Positions 40,501 through 49,101 of a stretch of 64,000 nt of DNA are shown here, one piece after another. This DNA is from Dillenia suffruticosa (taxonomy: Eukaryota; Streptophyta; Magnoliopsida; Dilleniales; Dilleniaceae): NCBI GenBank assembly GCA_033439265.1, contig JAVTVX010000016.1, positions 3,852,501 through 3,916,500 on the forward strand, written 5' to 3'. Every line of letters starts with the position of its first letter. The stretch's first letter is position 1. The translations under genes were made by a program, and so were the position numbers. The notes beneath the pieces are model-generated. The model was not told where the DNA came from, ran no database searches, and was given only the letters and a program-made list of their open reading frames with translations.

Positions 40501-43500
40501 TTCTACATCATGTGTGGGTATGAGGATTAACCATCGAGGCTTGTTGTTTTTATGGAATGGTTGAGTGTTAAGTTAACCACGTGGTACTTGTTAGTTGATT
40601 AGTATATGGCCTTGAGCGAAGATGTAACTAAGTTATGAGAATAGTTATGGTGTATGATTGTGAGGATGGTTGAATTATTGTAATATGTCATGAATGAGGC
40701 TGATAGTGGATGTAAATATGTTGGTGAACTGCAAAACATTGTGTTTTTTTATGTGAGATATCTTTCTATTGTGCATACTTGTTAGTTATGCTAGGAGAAA
40801 TTATCCCTAGCATTCTCTTACATGTATTCTCATCTCCTTGCAATATCAGCTTCGAACCACAAAATTCTTGTATGGCTGTGCAGTGAACGCTTGTATTTTG
40901 AAGGTTTCCTGGCTAACTGATTCAATTGCTGGAGGTTCTGTCTTACCGCCCCAGAAGTAAGTGCTTACATTTCCAATTACTGTAGTATGAGGCCTTATTG
41001 CTGAAGTGATGTAACTAGCAACCATGCATCTACCATGTTGCTTGTTTTGGTTTCTTTTTTCTTCCTCTTAGTTGTCATTTCTTTTCTCCTGAAGAGGAAA
41101 GAAAAAAGACAAAAGGTTGTAACGAATGAAACCTAACTTAGGGACTAGTTTTTTGTCAATTACAAAAGCAAGAACACTAGTCACTGTAGCTCAGATTATC
41201 TTTGGTGCGCTTCATTCCATCTCTGATCTTAACATGGAAGGACAGCCTTAAGTTTGATTCTTGCTCTTGCATATTAGAATTTCAGCAATATGTATATTAG
41301 TAGTCATGTTATTCTTGAATTGACAGTTTGATTGGTGAGCAATTGCTTCTATTCTCTGTTACATGAGTATGATATGTGGTCATTGACTAAGATATTCATG
41401 GAATTCATACTGAAAGTATGTCGTATAGTTACTTTCATTTTGTGTTACTAAAGCAAGGTTTTTCTGGGTTTGCATAATGTTGTCTGTTATACAGAAGAAA
41501 CATTTCTGAGTAGTTAATATTACTCCCTATCCTTAATTAAAATATCTAAGATTTGCTAGATCAAATTTTCCTTTTGTTTTCTTTATCCTTAATGCAGACA
41601 CAGATAGTCCTTTTATCCCTAAGCAGCCCCAATATATAGATGGGTATTTCTTTATTTATCTATTCTTAGGTCATTTTCTTTTTGTCACATTTTATTTTGA
41701 GGGATTGGAATATTAGGGAGGGCGAACCATGGTGCAACGCTGGAGTTGCTCATTTGGTGACCTCGAGGTCATGAGTTTGAGACGTGAAAACAGTCTCTTT
41801 GCAAAAAATGCAAGGGGAAGGCTACGTACATATACGCCTGCCCTCCCCTTATCCCCGCATTAAGTCGGGGAGCACTTGGTGCACCGGGTGAGCTCTTTAT
41901 TTTATATGATATGACTGAAACCTAAAAATAGTAAAAACCAAGTTAAATTGGGCATTTAGAATTGTGAGGGTTTTAAAGTTCCACTCTGGACATCATAGTC
42001 AATTCCTTTTTTTTGGGGGGGGGGGTACATAACAGTGTTTGATGTAGAGAACTAACTTATAATTTGTTCTGCAAAGTCTGCATTTTCTAGATATTTAAAA
42101 TGATAATGTTTAGAATCAAATCTTTCCTGCTCAAGTTTGTCTAGGCATGCAGTTCTGCTTTCTAATTTTTTTATTTTTTTATTTTTTGTAGATGAAATAA
42201 TGTTTTTATGATGAATTTATCTATTTTGGAAAAACTCAAAAAGTGGATAACTTCCCTTCAAATTTTGGATCCAATTTATTCTCCAAGATGATAAAAATCT
42301 AGATCTTTTTATTTATTTATTTATTTTTTGGGTGCCAGATGGCGGGGGGTTGTTTCTTCTATAGACTTCTGTAATATCAAAAAAGTGATGATGATATTCT
42401 TGACATTTGTTACATGTAAAGAGTTGCCTTTTATCAAAAAAGTGTCTTCATCTGTAATCAGGGGCTGGCACTGTGTTATCTTCTGCTGCTTATATCTGTT
42501 AGAACTGGCTTATATTTAGTCTTTGTCCTTTGTTTCTGGATTAATGTTCAGCTGGAATGTGCAGATACATGATTCTACCAAATTCCTCTGATGGAAAATG
42601 CAAAAGATTCAACAAGCAAGTCTGTTGGAATAAGGGTACATATATCTTTGAGAAAGTAGGGGTAATGCTTCAAGGGAAGCATGGTTTCTGCACTAGATTT
42701 GGGAAAATAATTAATGTAAGGACCTTCATCTTTTTCTTTTTCTTATTCTTTTTGGCTAAATATAGGCTGTTCTTATCCAGCTTGTTCTTTTTCTGAGATT
42801 TTGTTTCACTTTTTCCAGTCCATATGGCCTTGTATCCTGTTCAGACTTATGTTGATCTTGTAACCATTTATGTGAAGCTAAAATGAATTACATATAAATG
42901 CACCAGCCACAGATCTTGTCACAAGTCCTGCAAAAACTGTTGTAGTATTTAAAGAAGAGAAATAGCTAAACCGCATCCCCAAGAACAGCATATTGAAGAA
43001 AGGCATTTGTATCATGTTGCTGAAAGACTTTTGGCTGAGACTTTGTCACTTGCCTATCACTTGCCTAATCTTTACATAATCAATAGTCGTACCCAAATTT
43101 AACCACAGACATAACATCTTAACAAAGTTATGCAAGTGAGAAAAACATGTGGAAAGAGGTTGACATTCGGTTTTCTATATTCTCATGGCAAGCTTGTTTG
43201 ATGGAACCCACCGTAGATCTCCTTTAAGTGGGATGGAGTAGAAGTCTTGTTGAATCTACCTGAAACATTGTTTCTTCAACCTTCCTACAATCTCAAGGTT
43301 GACAAATAAAAATAAATAAGTACAGAAAAGAAAAAGAAATATAGAATAAAATAAAGGCAAAAGAGTTCATTTGCTAGTATTAGCTCAATAAAAGGAAAAG
43401 TCCAGTTTTGGCCCCTCAAACTGTCCCGGAGTCACATTCGCCCCCTAAACTTGTAATTTGATCACTTGTAGTCCTCAAACTCTTTTAAAAGTACACCTTT

Positions 43501-46056
43501 TAAGCATGGTAACACTGTAAAATTGCCCCTAGAATTTCACGTTTTGACAAATAATCTCCTGAACTTTTAATTTTTTTCAATGTCCTCCCCTGAACTTTTG
43601 ATTTTGTGAAAATTGGTCCTTTCTCAAAGGGAGGACATTGCAAAAAATGAAAGAGGGTACTATTTGTAAAACCGTGAAAGTTGAAGGAGCAATTTTGCAG
43701 TTTTCCCTTTTATGCTGATGTGGTGAATCTCTATATTGCAAAGTAGTGCATCTTCGTCCCACCAGATGGATTCTAGAAGGGAGAAGTGAACATTTCTTTG
43801 TATTTGGGGGACCAAAGTGACCAAATGACAGTTCATAGAGCAAATTTGACTTTGGCTCAAACTTTTGGGGCAAAAATTAGTGTTAAATATTTGAAGTTTA
43901 GTGCTGCTGGCTCTGTTGAAGACTACTCGATAAGCAAGTTTTACGGTTAGTCAGCCATCAAGTACAAGCTTTAAACAAGTGCGATAGGGTTTGTATTATG
44001 GTCTTTTTTCATATGAAATAGTCACACACTATTTTCTTGCAAGTTACCCTTTCTCAGTGAATATTTTTTCCATGTATTTGCTATTCATGTAGATAATAAT
44101 TCTATGCCTGAATTCAATTATGTACTTGTGTATTATGCTTTGTGCCTAAAGCAATAGCATATGGATGCATATTAGGATCCATTCTATTGAATCAAGTAGG
44201 CCACCTTCAACATCTCTCTGGTGTAGCGAGGTGAATCCTGTTCAAATTGTATTTGTTGATTGTTTGGTTGGGGGCTTTTAGGTTGTTTAATGCATTATAG
44301 TACATGATCATTCCTCACCATTTGCAACCATGTTCTTGAAACTAGAGAAGAACACATGGCTTTTCTACTGGCTGGTACAGCAATTTTAAGGCTGAGCTAA
44401 AAGGTCATTCTCTTTATTATACCTCCTTATTGGTGGAACTTACATATTCATCAACATCGAATTTAATTCATCCTTGTAAAGAGCCATATACTTGATTTTG
44501 TTCATCTTTTAATGGGCCCTTGATATTAAGGTGCAAAATTATTGTCTATGATTACCAAGTTTACAATTCTGCTTGAAAAAAGAAAAAAAAAAAAAAATTG
44601 AAAACAAGAAATAACCTTACTAATATATCACATGCTTTTTGGGATAAGCCTGTGTTGAATAAATTTACTGGAAAGCCCTGATTTTGATCTGATGTAATAA
44701 GCGACTATGAAACTATATATATATTTTTCTCTTCTTTCACTTTATGTCTTGAGCAATGGGATTATAGATTTGGTGCAGACAAGGAGTGTTAAAAAAAAAA
44801 TAATAATAAAATAAAATTTCTAGCTAGTCTAGACAATCCACTAGGCTTCATGCCATGGTTGTGCAGATTGTATTACGAGTTTTGCTCACTGTGTTAAAGC
44901 CACTCAATGGATAAGTAAGAATTATATCTCAGTATAAAATTAGTTCTTGCCATTGATCTCTTATGTGGGTTGAGATACATAGGAGGCCTTTGATCTCAGA
45001 TCCTCTCAAGAAGGCAAGCATCATAAGTTAGCCTAGGACTCCCCCAAGAAATCTCATTGCATGAACCTGAGCATTACTGGTTTGGACACAATATTGTAAA
45101 GGAATAAGAAGGAATTGAGAAAAACTTGGAAAACGACTCGACTCGAGTTTAAACATTAGAAAGGTCAAACTAAGGTTGCCTTTTCTTAAATCATGGCTTA
45201 GCATCTCTCTGTCCCTCTTTCTCAAGGTCTCAATGTCTCAAAGACAACCATCTGTTCCCGGCAAGCTTGTGGCACAGTGGACTGAACTTTTGAAAACACA
45301 AAACTTCCAGCAGTCAAGTATGTTCTAGTCGCAACAGGACTATAAAATGAATGGGGAGGATTTGTGTGTACATTCTCATGCTCGTTTTCATGAGAGAGTA
45401 GGGCTGAATTTTTGTTTGAGATGCATCTGCTTTTATCTATTTGAACTCGTGAGCAATTTCTTCGGAAATGTTCTCCAAACACAACAGTCACCTACAAAAA
45501 TTTTTCTATAAGTTATTGCAGTCCATGATTGATCTCACCTTATGCCTCTTTTGTGGGTTTCATCTAATGTAGCCTTTGTCAATTCCTGGTTCTTTGTCAG
45601 CATGGTGGTGGCCTGGTGTTAAAAACCCTACAACGATTGTCTCAGAGTATTGAGACAAAAAGGATCTTTCTTGGAGCTATTGTCACTGAGGATGAGAGTA
45701 AGGCTTCACGCCATTTGAAGCACTGTGCGTCAGAACAAAACATACCTGTCATGGTTAGTGTTCTATACATTTATTTACCTTGTTTGATGATGAAAATGCT
45801 ATACCTATGTCTTGTGAGGTATTTCTGTGTGAATTATTTTGAGAAGACTTCTTGTATTATATTACATTTTATAGATACAAATTTTCATCTCTAAGAACTT
45901 GAGTGGGTAATGCAGCCTGTTAGCTGGATAATAAACAGCTTATTTTCTGGGAAGGTACTTCCTGTCAGTATGATCAAGCAGTCACAGTCTTCCACTTCAG
46001 CAAAGATGAGGAAGCCTGATGTTCCACTAGTTACCGAATTAAGTGAAGAAATATGA
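13490..46056 (+). CDS. Tandem-BRCT DNA-damage-response protein (12 exons)
   Basis: By my reconstruction the coding exons are 13490-13528, 14177-14275, 15309-15446, 25753-26652, 26887-26977, 27074-27147, 36927-37986, 38093-38385, 40850-40956, 42565-42715, 45601-45753 and 45916-46056 (3246 nt, 1081 residues). All introns are GT-AG and all phases join. The N-terminus carries FRPPQFSE and WLPTWLQQH (residues 6-25). A long, probably disordered acidic and serine-rich middle (about 93-800) follows. Basic nuclear-localisation-like clusters lie near 770-815. BRCT1 is at about 838-932 with its signature Trp at 919 (VSWLTD). BRCT2 is at about 960-1052 with Trp at 1039 (VSWII). Paired BRCTs usually bind phosphoserine peptides in DNA-damage signalling. 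The layout matches, from memory, plant BRCT proteins such as Arabidopsis At3g21480/At4g03130. The partner and exact role are unknown. Introns 3 and 6 are about 10 kb through TE insertion. The reading frame is intact. Confidence 0.9.
13529..14176 (+). other. BRCT gene intron 1 with unexplained GC-richer segment
   Basis: 13905-14160 is less A+T-rich than usual intron sequence and is open on both strands for some distance, in a frame different from exon 2. It may be a TE fragment or an alternative exon. I recognise no family. Confidence 0.5.
14177..14275 (+). CDS. BRCT gene exon 2
   Basis: Residues 14-46, starting DEAWLPTWLQQHQEE. The acceptor is TTACAG and the donor ATG|GTTAGT. A GGTAAT donor lies inside the exon at 14238, but it would leave phase 1, which does not join exon 3. 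The downstream donor keeps phase 0. Confidence 0.8.
14276..15308 (+). other. BRCT gene intron 2
   Basis: A 1-kb T-rich plant intron. No TE or RNA feature was recognised. Confidence 0.7.
15309..15446 (+). CDS. BRCT gene exon 3
   Basis: Residues 47-92, DLVLKGNIFEGQG through the SILPSKE end. The acceptor is ATACAG and the donor GAA|GTATGT. Phase 0 on both sides. Confidence 0.85.
15964..15981 (+). repeat. LINE target-site duplication, left
   Basis: TAGCAATTGTGAAGAGTA here matches TAGCAGTTGTGAAGAGTA at 18025-18042 with one mismatch, and the two flank the LINE exactly. Confidence 0.9.
15982..18024 (+). mobile_element. 5'-truncated RTE-clade LINE in intron 3
   Basis: Flanked by an 18-bp target duplication with one mismatch. 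It begins inside the endonuclease-RT linker (WWNEKIQTAIRTK, about 16035), runs through the RT (PDGIPIGVLKCFGE near 16510-16550; the FADD catalytic box near 17150-17175 reads FPND) and the C-terminal zinc-finger-like region (MKILRWMCGKTRRDRIRNEE near 17590). It ends in (TTG)n, as RTE elements do. Frames are broken by stops. Insertion was in the same orientation as the host gene. Confidence 0.9.
16032..17960 (+). pseudogene. RTE LINE ORF remnant (linker, RT, C-terminal domain)
   Basis: Largest open pieces are 16117-16353 (YNELYERLETKDGESEIYRI linker) and 16354-16596 (SHEVKEVLKRMKNKK, PDGIPI). A third at 17578-17796 carries WMCGKTRRDRIRNEE. A stop replaces the Trp codon before MDYFDNLFN. The catalytic FADD box is degenerate. 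No functional reverse transcriptase can be made. Confidence 0.85.
18043..19237 (+). other. Intron 3 sequence between TE insertions
   Basis: No gene or TE family was recognised. It contains (TTTA)n at 17928-17942 and 18716-18733. Confidence 0.5.
19243..19536 (-). repeat. Copia 3' LTR (intron 3 element)
   Basis: 294 bp. It starts TGTGGCAAATTAGAG and ends TTTTTTCACA on the plus strand. It pairs with 23481-23776. Confidence 0.9.
19545..22670 (-). pseudogene. Copia pol remnant (protease-integrase-RT-RNase H)
   Basis: In minus-strand order: a protease at about 22610-22660 whose active-site Asp-Ser-Gly-Ala is changed at both the Asp and Gly positions (22623-22634), with a stop at 22641-22643; an integrase with FIDD near 22240, whose second catalytic Asp is Asn at 22092-22094, though the NGVPERKN Glu remains; RT blocks VGCKWVFTLKYKADG (about 20925-20970) and KKALYGLKQSPQA (20612-20650); and a catalytic box reading SVDD instead of YVDD at 20489-20500. 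RNase H ends in KLGMDDIYS near 19565. Several stops and frame breaks; inactive. Confidence 0.85.
22870..23400 (+). repeat. Minisatellite in place of copia gag
   Basis: Imperfect units of about 20-27 bases built on AAAATGGAGATGGCAATGAA plus GGCC, ending in a GATGGC run at 23362-23383. They fill the space between the protease remnant and the PBS where gag should be. Long minus-strand frames here are low-complexity artefacts. Confidence 0.75.
23481..23776 (-). repeat. Copia 5' LTR (intron 3 element)
   Basis: 296 bp, partner of 19243-19536. The adjacent TCTGATACCA at 23471-23480 is the complement of the primer-binding site. Confidence 0.9.
23782..25752 (+). other. 3' part of intron 3
   Basis: No TE was recognised. 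It contains a G10 run at about 24960-24971, a (CT)n tract at 25275-25290 and another at 25636-25652. The acceptor preceding exon 4 is CTTCCACAG. Confidence 0.6.
25753..26652 (+). CDS. BRCT gene exon 4
   Basis: 900 nt, residues 93-392, phase 0 at both ends; donor AAG|GTAAAC. It begins VLHLHLHLSSSGNS, includes an acidic stretch (EEVDFLSDLDDDTMRAAYED, about residues 266-285) and a VELTDVTML motif echoed by EIDLTDVEIT at the start of exon 5. A probable disordered linker. No enzyme motif. Confidence 0.9.
26887..26977 (+). CDS. BRCT gene exon 5
   Basis: 91 nt, residues 393-422 plus one base. The acceptor is TTACAG and the donor GCAG|GTGAAA. Starts EIDLTDVEITSF. Confidence 0.85.
27074..27147 (+). 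CDS. BRCT gene exon 6
   Basis: 74 nt, completing residue 423 to 447 and ending FKSRWLGGWTGK. The acceptor is AACTGCAG and the donor AAAG|GTCTGT. Returns to phase 0. Confidence 0.85.
27606..29165 (-). mobile_element. 5'-truncated RTE-clade LINE in intron 6
   Basis: Its 3' end at the left is (CAA)n followed by the conserved RTE tail GGGGTCGGCT (27650-27659). Minus-strand translation gives the C-terminal WMCGKTRRDRIRNEE block (about 28090-28125), the RT palm with FADN in place of FADD near 28550-28570, LYMVFIDLENAYDRVPRD near 28800-28850 and the NQFGF block near 28950. It truncates near FNKI at 29130. Target duplication unresolved. Antisense to the host gene. Confidence 0.85.
28284..29003 (-). 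pseudogene. RTE LINE reverse transcriptase remnant
   Basis: Two adjoining open pieces (28788-29003 and 28284-28781, minus strand) carry RT motifs NQFGF, ENAYDRVPRD, the catalytic box as FADN and the LNRSKTEYMRC / KYLGF blocks. One stop separates them. The substituted catalytic Asp and the stop make it inactive, though it is the best-preserved LINE RT in the window. Confidence 0.85.
29700..30118 (-). mobile_element. Gypsy-like element remnant, left part
   Basis: Minus-strand sequence continuing the gag-like reading of 34775-35420. The copia at 30119-34774 lies between them, with its TGAAC target duplication joining the two halves. Near 29990-30118 the minus strand reads EQVVEKDPTLMTPSMAKPF. 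No pol is recognisable, and a matching left LTR was not found. Confidence 0.5.
30119..30533 (+). repeat. Copia 5' LTR (intron 6 element)
   Basis: 415 bp with TATA-like CCTATAAAAGACC near 30395. The CCAACGGC...CCAACGGC segment (about 30298-30344) is collapsed in the right LTR. Confidence 0.9.
30530..30970 (+). pseudogene. Short gag-like reading frame
   Basis: An open stretch with LLNTKNHSNWVDIIQKLL, ending at a stop at 30968-30970. It lacks the CCHC zinc knuckle and is far shorter than a usual copia gag. After the stop the frame resumes at 31049 with a similar CxDLQAKADECLK repeat of the CDEFQIKLNECIK motif. Confidence 0.55.
30534..30545 (+). other. Primer-binding site (initiator Met-tRNA)
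   Basis: TGGTATCAGAGC directly follows the LTR end TTCAACA. Confidence 0.9.
31049..34384 (+). pseudogene. Copia pol remnant, nearly complete
   Basis: Order: a protease whose catalytic Asp is Asn (INSG, 31283-31285); a zinc-binding HARLGHLN...CEVCILGK; an integrase core with HSDIW and RTDYGGEY; a stop at 32099-32101 just before NGVAERKN; then a frame break. RT follows (VVGCKWVYKIKHKSDGS near 32980; FQMDVANTFLQGDLEE at 33172; intact YVDD at 33429-33440), with a stop at about 33477. RNase H carries YCDADWAGD near 33910 and EYRAMAAATSEIVWLK near 34045-34095. At least four lesions; inactive. Confidence 0.9.
34392..34774 (+). repeat. Copia 3' LTR (intron 6 element)
   Basis: 383 bp. Partner of 30119-30533 with a deletion of about 31 bp between short CCAACGGC repeats. 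Confidence 0.9.
34780..35418 (-). pseudogene. Gypsy-like gag N-terminus remnant
   Basis: The minus-strand ATG at 35413-35415 follows a PBS (TGGTATCAGAGCC, complement at 35424-35436). The translation is glutamine- and glutamate-rich (VEELQQQQTMLSLQMERLLR). Two early TGA codons occur, at least one probably from a Trp codon. The reading is broken again before the copia insertion. Likely the gag of a gypsy-type or non-autonomous LTR element. Confidence 0.55.
35440..35810 (-). repeat. Putative LTR of the gypsy-like remnant
   Basis: It starts TGATATGAGCCC on the plus strand, three bases beyond the complement of the PBS. The right boundary near GGTGAACA (about 35810) is a guess. No second copy was found to the left. 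Confidence 0.4.
35811..36770 (+). other. Intron 6 distal sequence
   Basis: Non-coding. 36243-36367 resembles 29306-29430 in the same orientation (for example ACTCCTAAATA followed by CCTTGC and CATGGC/CATGGCT). This suggests both belong to one older element or duplication surrounding the nested TEs. Confidence 0.5.
36771..36963 (+). repeat. 100-bp tandem duplication across the exon 7 acceptor
   Basis: 36771-36862 and 36871-36963 align at an offset of exactly 100. The downstream copy contains the real acceptor TTTGTAG and the first codons of exon 7 (ELDGPGWIKQSN). The upstream copy retains an equivalent ELDGHGRIKRSN reading, but its acceptor AG is GG at 36825-36826. Confidence 0.9.
36927..37986 (+). 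CDS. BRCT gene exon 7
   Basis: 1060 nt, residues 448-800 plus one base. It starts ELDGPGWIKQSN after TTTTGTAG and ends at TGT C|GTAAGC. The donor was chosen because only it gives the phase 1 needed by exon 8. Serine-rich, with a basic GRKRVQFEE / PQKKKFS cluster near its end. If intron 7 is retained, translation stops at 38073-38075, giving a protein without BRCT domains. Confidence 0.9.
38093..38385 (+). CDS. BRCT gene exon 8 (start of BRCT1)
   Basis: 293 nt, completing residue 801 to 898; acceptor TTTTGTAG, donor AAG|GTTTGT. It contains MIFQGMEFLLTGISSQKKK, the first strand and helix of BRCT1, and the GGIV glycine turn. Confidence 0.9.
38386..40849 (+). other. BRCT gene intron 8
   Basis: A 2.5-kb intron. 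No coding TE was recognised. A GT-rich microsatellite lies at 39772-39800. Confidence 0.7.
40850..40956 (+). CDS. BRCT gene exon 9 (end of BRCT1)
   Basis: 107 nt, residues 899-933 plus two bases; acceptor ATATCAG, donor CAGAA|GTAAGT. It encodes FLYGCAVNACILKVSWLTDS with the BRCT signature Trp. Confidence 0.9.
40957..42564 (+). other. BRCT gene intron 9
   Basis: Contains the Au-type SINE at 41718-41895, a T-run joined to a G-run near 42008-42026, and otherwise unassigned sequence. Confidence 0.7.
41718..41895 (+). mobile_element. Au-type SINE
   Basis: A tRNA-derived head (CATGGTGCAACGCTGGAGTT, then a decayed B box GAGTTTGAGACGTG) is followed by the Au hallmarks AAAATGCAAGGGGAAGGCTA, CCCCGCATTAAG and GTGCACCGGGTGAGC. 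Target duplication not resolved. Same orientation as the host gene. Confidence 0.85.
42565..42715 (+). CDS. BRCT gene exon 10 (start of BRCT2)
   Basis: 151 nt, completing residue 934 to 984. A nearer CAG at 42549-42551 would create a stop, so the acceptor GTGCAG ending at 42564 is used; it gives KYMILPN, the usual inter-BRCT linker. It also encodes YIFEKVGVMLQGKHGFCT. Donor AAT|GTAAGG. Confidence 0.9.
42716..45600 (+). other. BRCT gene intron 10
   Basis: 2.9 kb. It holds the inverted-repeat MITE at 43398-43882 and a poly(A)-like run at 44578-44597. 45222-45491 is open on the minus strand without a recognised family. Confidence 0.65.
43398..43882. mobile_element. Inverted-repeat MITE
   Basis: The left end (CAGTTTTGGCCCCTCAAACT) and the reverse complement of the right end (AATTTTTGCCCCAAAAGTTT) form an imperfect terminal inverted repeat of about 50 bp. 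The interior repeats TCCTGAACTTTT motifs, as in plant foldback/MULE-like MITEs. No transposase. Confidence 0.6.
45601..45753 (+). CDS. BRCT gene exon 11
   Basis: 153 nt, residues 985-1035, acceptor TTTGTCAG, donor ATG|GTTAGT. It encodes HGGGLVLKTLQRL and IFLGAIVTEDESKASRHLKH, the core of BRCT2. Confidence 0.9.
45916..46056 (+). CDS. BRCT gene exon 12 (terminal)
   Basis: 141 nt including the TGA stop; residues 1036-1081. Starts PVSWIINSLFSGKVLPV, with the BRCT2 signature Trp and final helix, then a short serine- and lysine-rich tail. Confidence 0.9.
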   Translation, partial: PVSWIINSLFSGKVLPVSMIKQSQSSTSAKMRKPDVPLVTELSEEI

Positions 46057-46133
46057 TGAAATTGCTTTTATCAAGGCTAGAAACATGGTATAAAATTTTT
46101 TAACTACTTTGAGCGGTTCCAGGAAGATGCTTC

Positions 46134-46139
46134 AATAAA
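46134..46139 (+). terminator. Candidate polyadenylation signal
   Basis: AATAAA 78 bases after the stop codon. Plant signals are loose and other candidates lie further downstream, so this is suggestive only. Confidence 0.4.
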
Positions 46140-49101
46140 ATATGAACAGAAGGAGGTCTAGCATGCTTCAATTGTTCACAAATGAGTTATTAGGTAAGCA
46201 TGGATGGAACAGCGTAAGCTTACGTGCATATACATCAACTTGCTTTAAGGATGCCCTTCAACTGCGTTAATGTCTCTCTTGCAGAATGTTGCGTAAAATG
46301 GCTTAAAGTTATGAAGATTAGATCTGTCTATGAAATCATTGATTGCTTGATTTTATTGTTCGGTTGGACTGCCATTACAGTCTCCTGACATTGGATTGCA
46401 TAATTCCATTTGATTGCATGATTCTTCTTATATGGCAGCTTCAGCCCATGTTGGCTTGCACAGACAATGAACGAGAGATCTGTCTAAATTTTCTCAGAGT
46501 TGTCTAAGCTTATCTGGGGGGAGAGGTGATGAAAGTGAGTTTGCCCAAATGCCTTATTATCGTGAATGCTGGTCGCTCTTCATGTTTGTTTGCTCTCTTG
46601 CTGTTTGTACTTGTAAAGGTCACTCTTTATCTCTGAACGTTCTTGTAATGCAGTGGGTTTAGTCCCCTAATCTATCAATTCATTTTCTGAGTGGAATTTT
46701 CATATTTATTGAAGTGAGTATTAAAGGTTAAGTAGGTACGCTATTGGCCTTCAAACTTTAAGCCAGGATACAGTATGCTCCCTAATTCTTTCTTTCTTGG
46801 TTTTTTTTTTATTGATTTATTAGTTTTTGGTGTTTTATGATGAGGGGTTTGAACCTTTTCCGGTTGGGGGCACATCCTAGTTCTTTTATTTTAATATTTG
46901 ATGTGAGCCCTATGAGATAACATGACCTACTAGTTTTGTTTTGTTTTTTTTGTTTTTTTTGTTTTTTTTTGAAAATTTAAATAAAAATATATGCCTAGAA
47001 GAAAGGAGAGATATTATATTGATTTTTTTTTTTCCATTCCGAGGAAGTATTTTTTAAAATATTACTATTATAATTTTTTTTTCTTAAAAAGTTTCCTCTC
47101 CTACCAAACAAATTCCAACGGGAAAATAGTTCCCGGCGATCTTGGCTACCAAGGCGGGCCGAGCATAGGAAAAGTAGGTCTAGAGCCCTGACATGCCTTG
47201 GAGCCGTGCTTTCATTAGCTATTAACAAGAAGCAATGAAAATGAGCGGAGAATATAACGACATAAGTGAATTTTGTGATAAAAAAGTTTGTGGCACCAAT
47301 AATCTCTTTTCTTTCTTTTTGCGACTCTACACAATAGCGGTGTGTTCGAGTCGAGTCGATTATGAGTATTCTTATATTTGATTTCAAAATCAAATTTTAA
47401 TGGTATTCCAACTCAACGAATATTTATAATATGACTTGAATTCGATTCGTTTATAATTTGAAATTGATTCAAAAACTCTATTTTATTAATTTATAAAATT
47501 TTATTAATATATTTTATATAATTTAATTTTTTATATTATAATAATATTTGAGTATATATAATATATATTAATATATATTATCGAATTGTTTGATAAGTTT
47601 TTGAGTTTAAAATTTTATTACTCGAATTCTGTTTGATTGTATAATAAAAATACTCAAACGCATAACAACTTTATCGTAGAATAAGGGAAGCCCATAATTA
47701 AAGTCAAAGAAAACTTTTCTATTTTGTTTTTGTTTTTGTTTTTAATGTTTTGGGGGTAAGGCGTACAGAAAGTTAATTAGACTCCAAACCATGATATCAA
47801 TGAATTATAGTTTAATGAATATCATCTATTTTTATTTAAATGTTTCGAATTTAAATCTCTTTTGTTAAAAAAAAAAAGACTCCAAATCATAACCAAAGTC
47901 AAAGAAAACATAATGAGTGAATATTAGTATTAAAACCAAGTTTTATTACTTCATGTTTCCTATTTCTATGATTAATTGAAGTTTTATCCGATTAATTGAA
48001 TTATAAGAAAATTTTGAAAGTAAATATACAAATTAAAGTTAATAAAAACTCTTTTAATATATGAATTTCTATGATAAATGTGATTATATGAATATTACAT
48101 AACTTTTTGATGCCTTACATCCTTTTTTTATTAATAAAATAGAGTACAAAGGTTGTTTTATTAGTCATAATAGTAAAAATAATTTTATCAGACATAACTT
48201 ATGCATAGATCGGAACTAATACCCTTATATTTAATTATATTTAAAAATTTTTATTAAATTTCTAGATTTACGAGAAGCAAATGAGGAGAGAGAAGTTGAT
48301 AAGGTTGACTATACGAAATTGAAGACAATTAATTTTGATGTTAATAAAATAATAAATTTAAATTATTAATATATTGATAATCATAATTTAAATTTATTTT
48401 ATTATAAATGTGTAACATAATTCTAGAATAAATATTGCAAAATATTTTTTCCTCATAAATCGAATTACTTTTCCTTCACTATCCTCATACTTCAAATTAA
48501 ACCACACCATTCAACAATCCAACAAGTTTAAATTTGATTTTAATGGAAAATAGAATATTCAAAATCATTTCCTATAAAAAAAATACATTACTTTCACATT
48601 GGAATTCATAACTATTTTAAGCAATAAAATTTACACAAAAAATTAAATCCAAATTTGCAATTTTTTCCCTTTTTCATCAAGCCCCAACCCAGATTCAAAC
48701 ACCCCCATCCCATCCCCGGTACTCTCTCAATCCTCTGATTGCGCTACTTTGTCCCTTGAACTCCTTCCTAGAGCCTAATTTTGCTTTCTCTGTTCATCCA
48801 ACGCCCACCTAAAATAAGTAAATAATATTTTTAGTGAAGAAAACTAAGTTAAAAGGCAATGTTTAAGAAAAGAGGTTTGGGCGTTACTGGAGATGGTTCA
48901 ACTGGGATAGCGGGTAGTAAATTTGTGAAACTGTGTGATTGAATGGGGGACTGAGTGGTTGGAAGTTGATAATAATGAAGAGTTTCATTCATCCCATACG
49001 AGTAAAATCCAAGGGGATCTCCCAGTCTCTGGAGGAGCCAAAAAGCAAAATTAATATATAATAAAAAAGAAGGGTTGGAGAGAGAGAGAAAGTGAAATTA
49101 G
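46140..49101. other. Downstream intergenic sequence
   Basis: No gene is recognised. 47150-47260 (GCCGAGCATAGGAAAAGTAG and following) resembles the outer ends of the LINE-associated repeats at 53170-53290 and 57170-57300. The rest is A+T-rich with T-runs at 46938-46970. Confidence 0.5.

Noticed and set aside
41515..41545. Possible Stowaway MITE end (TACTCCCTATCC)
   Set aside because: No matching inverted end or TA target duplication was found downstream.
45222..45491. 89-codon minus-strand frame in intron 10
   Set aside because: Antisense to the host gene, no recognised motif, no promoter. Kept only as a note within the intron description.
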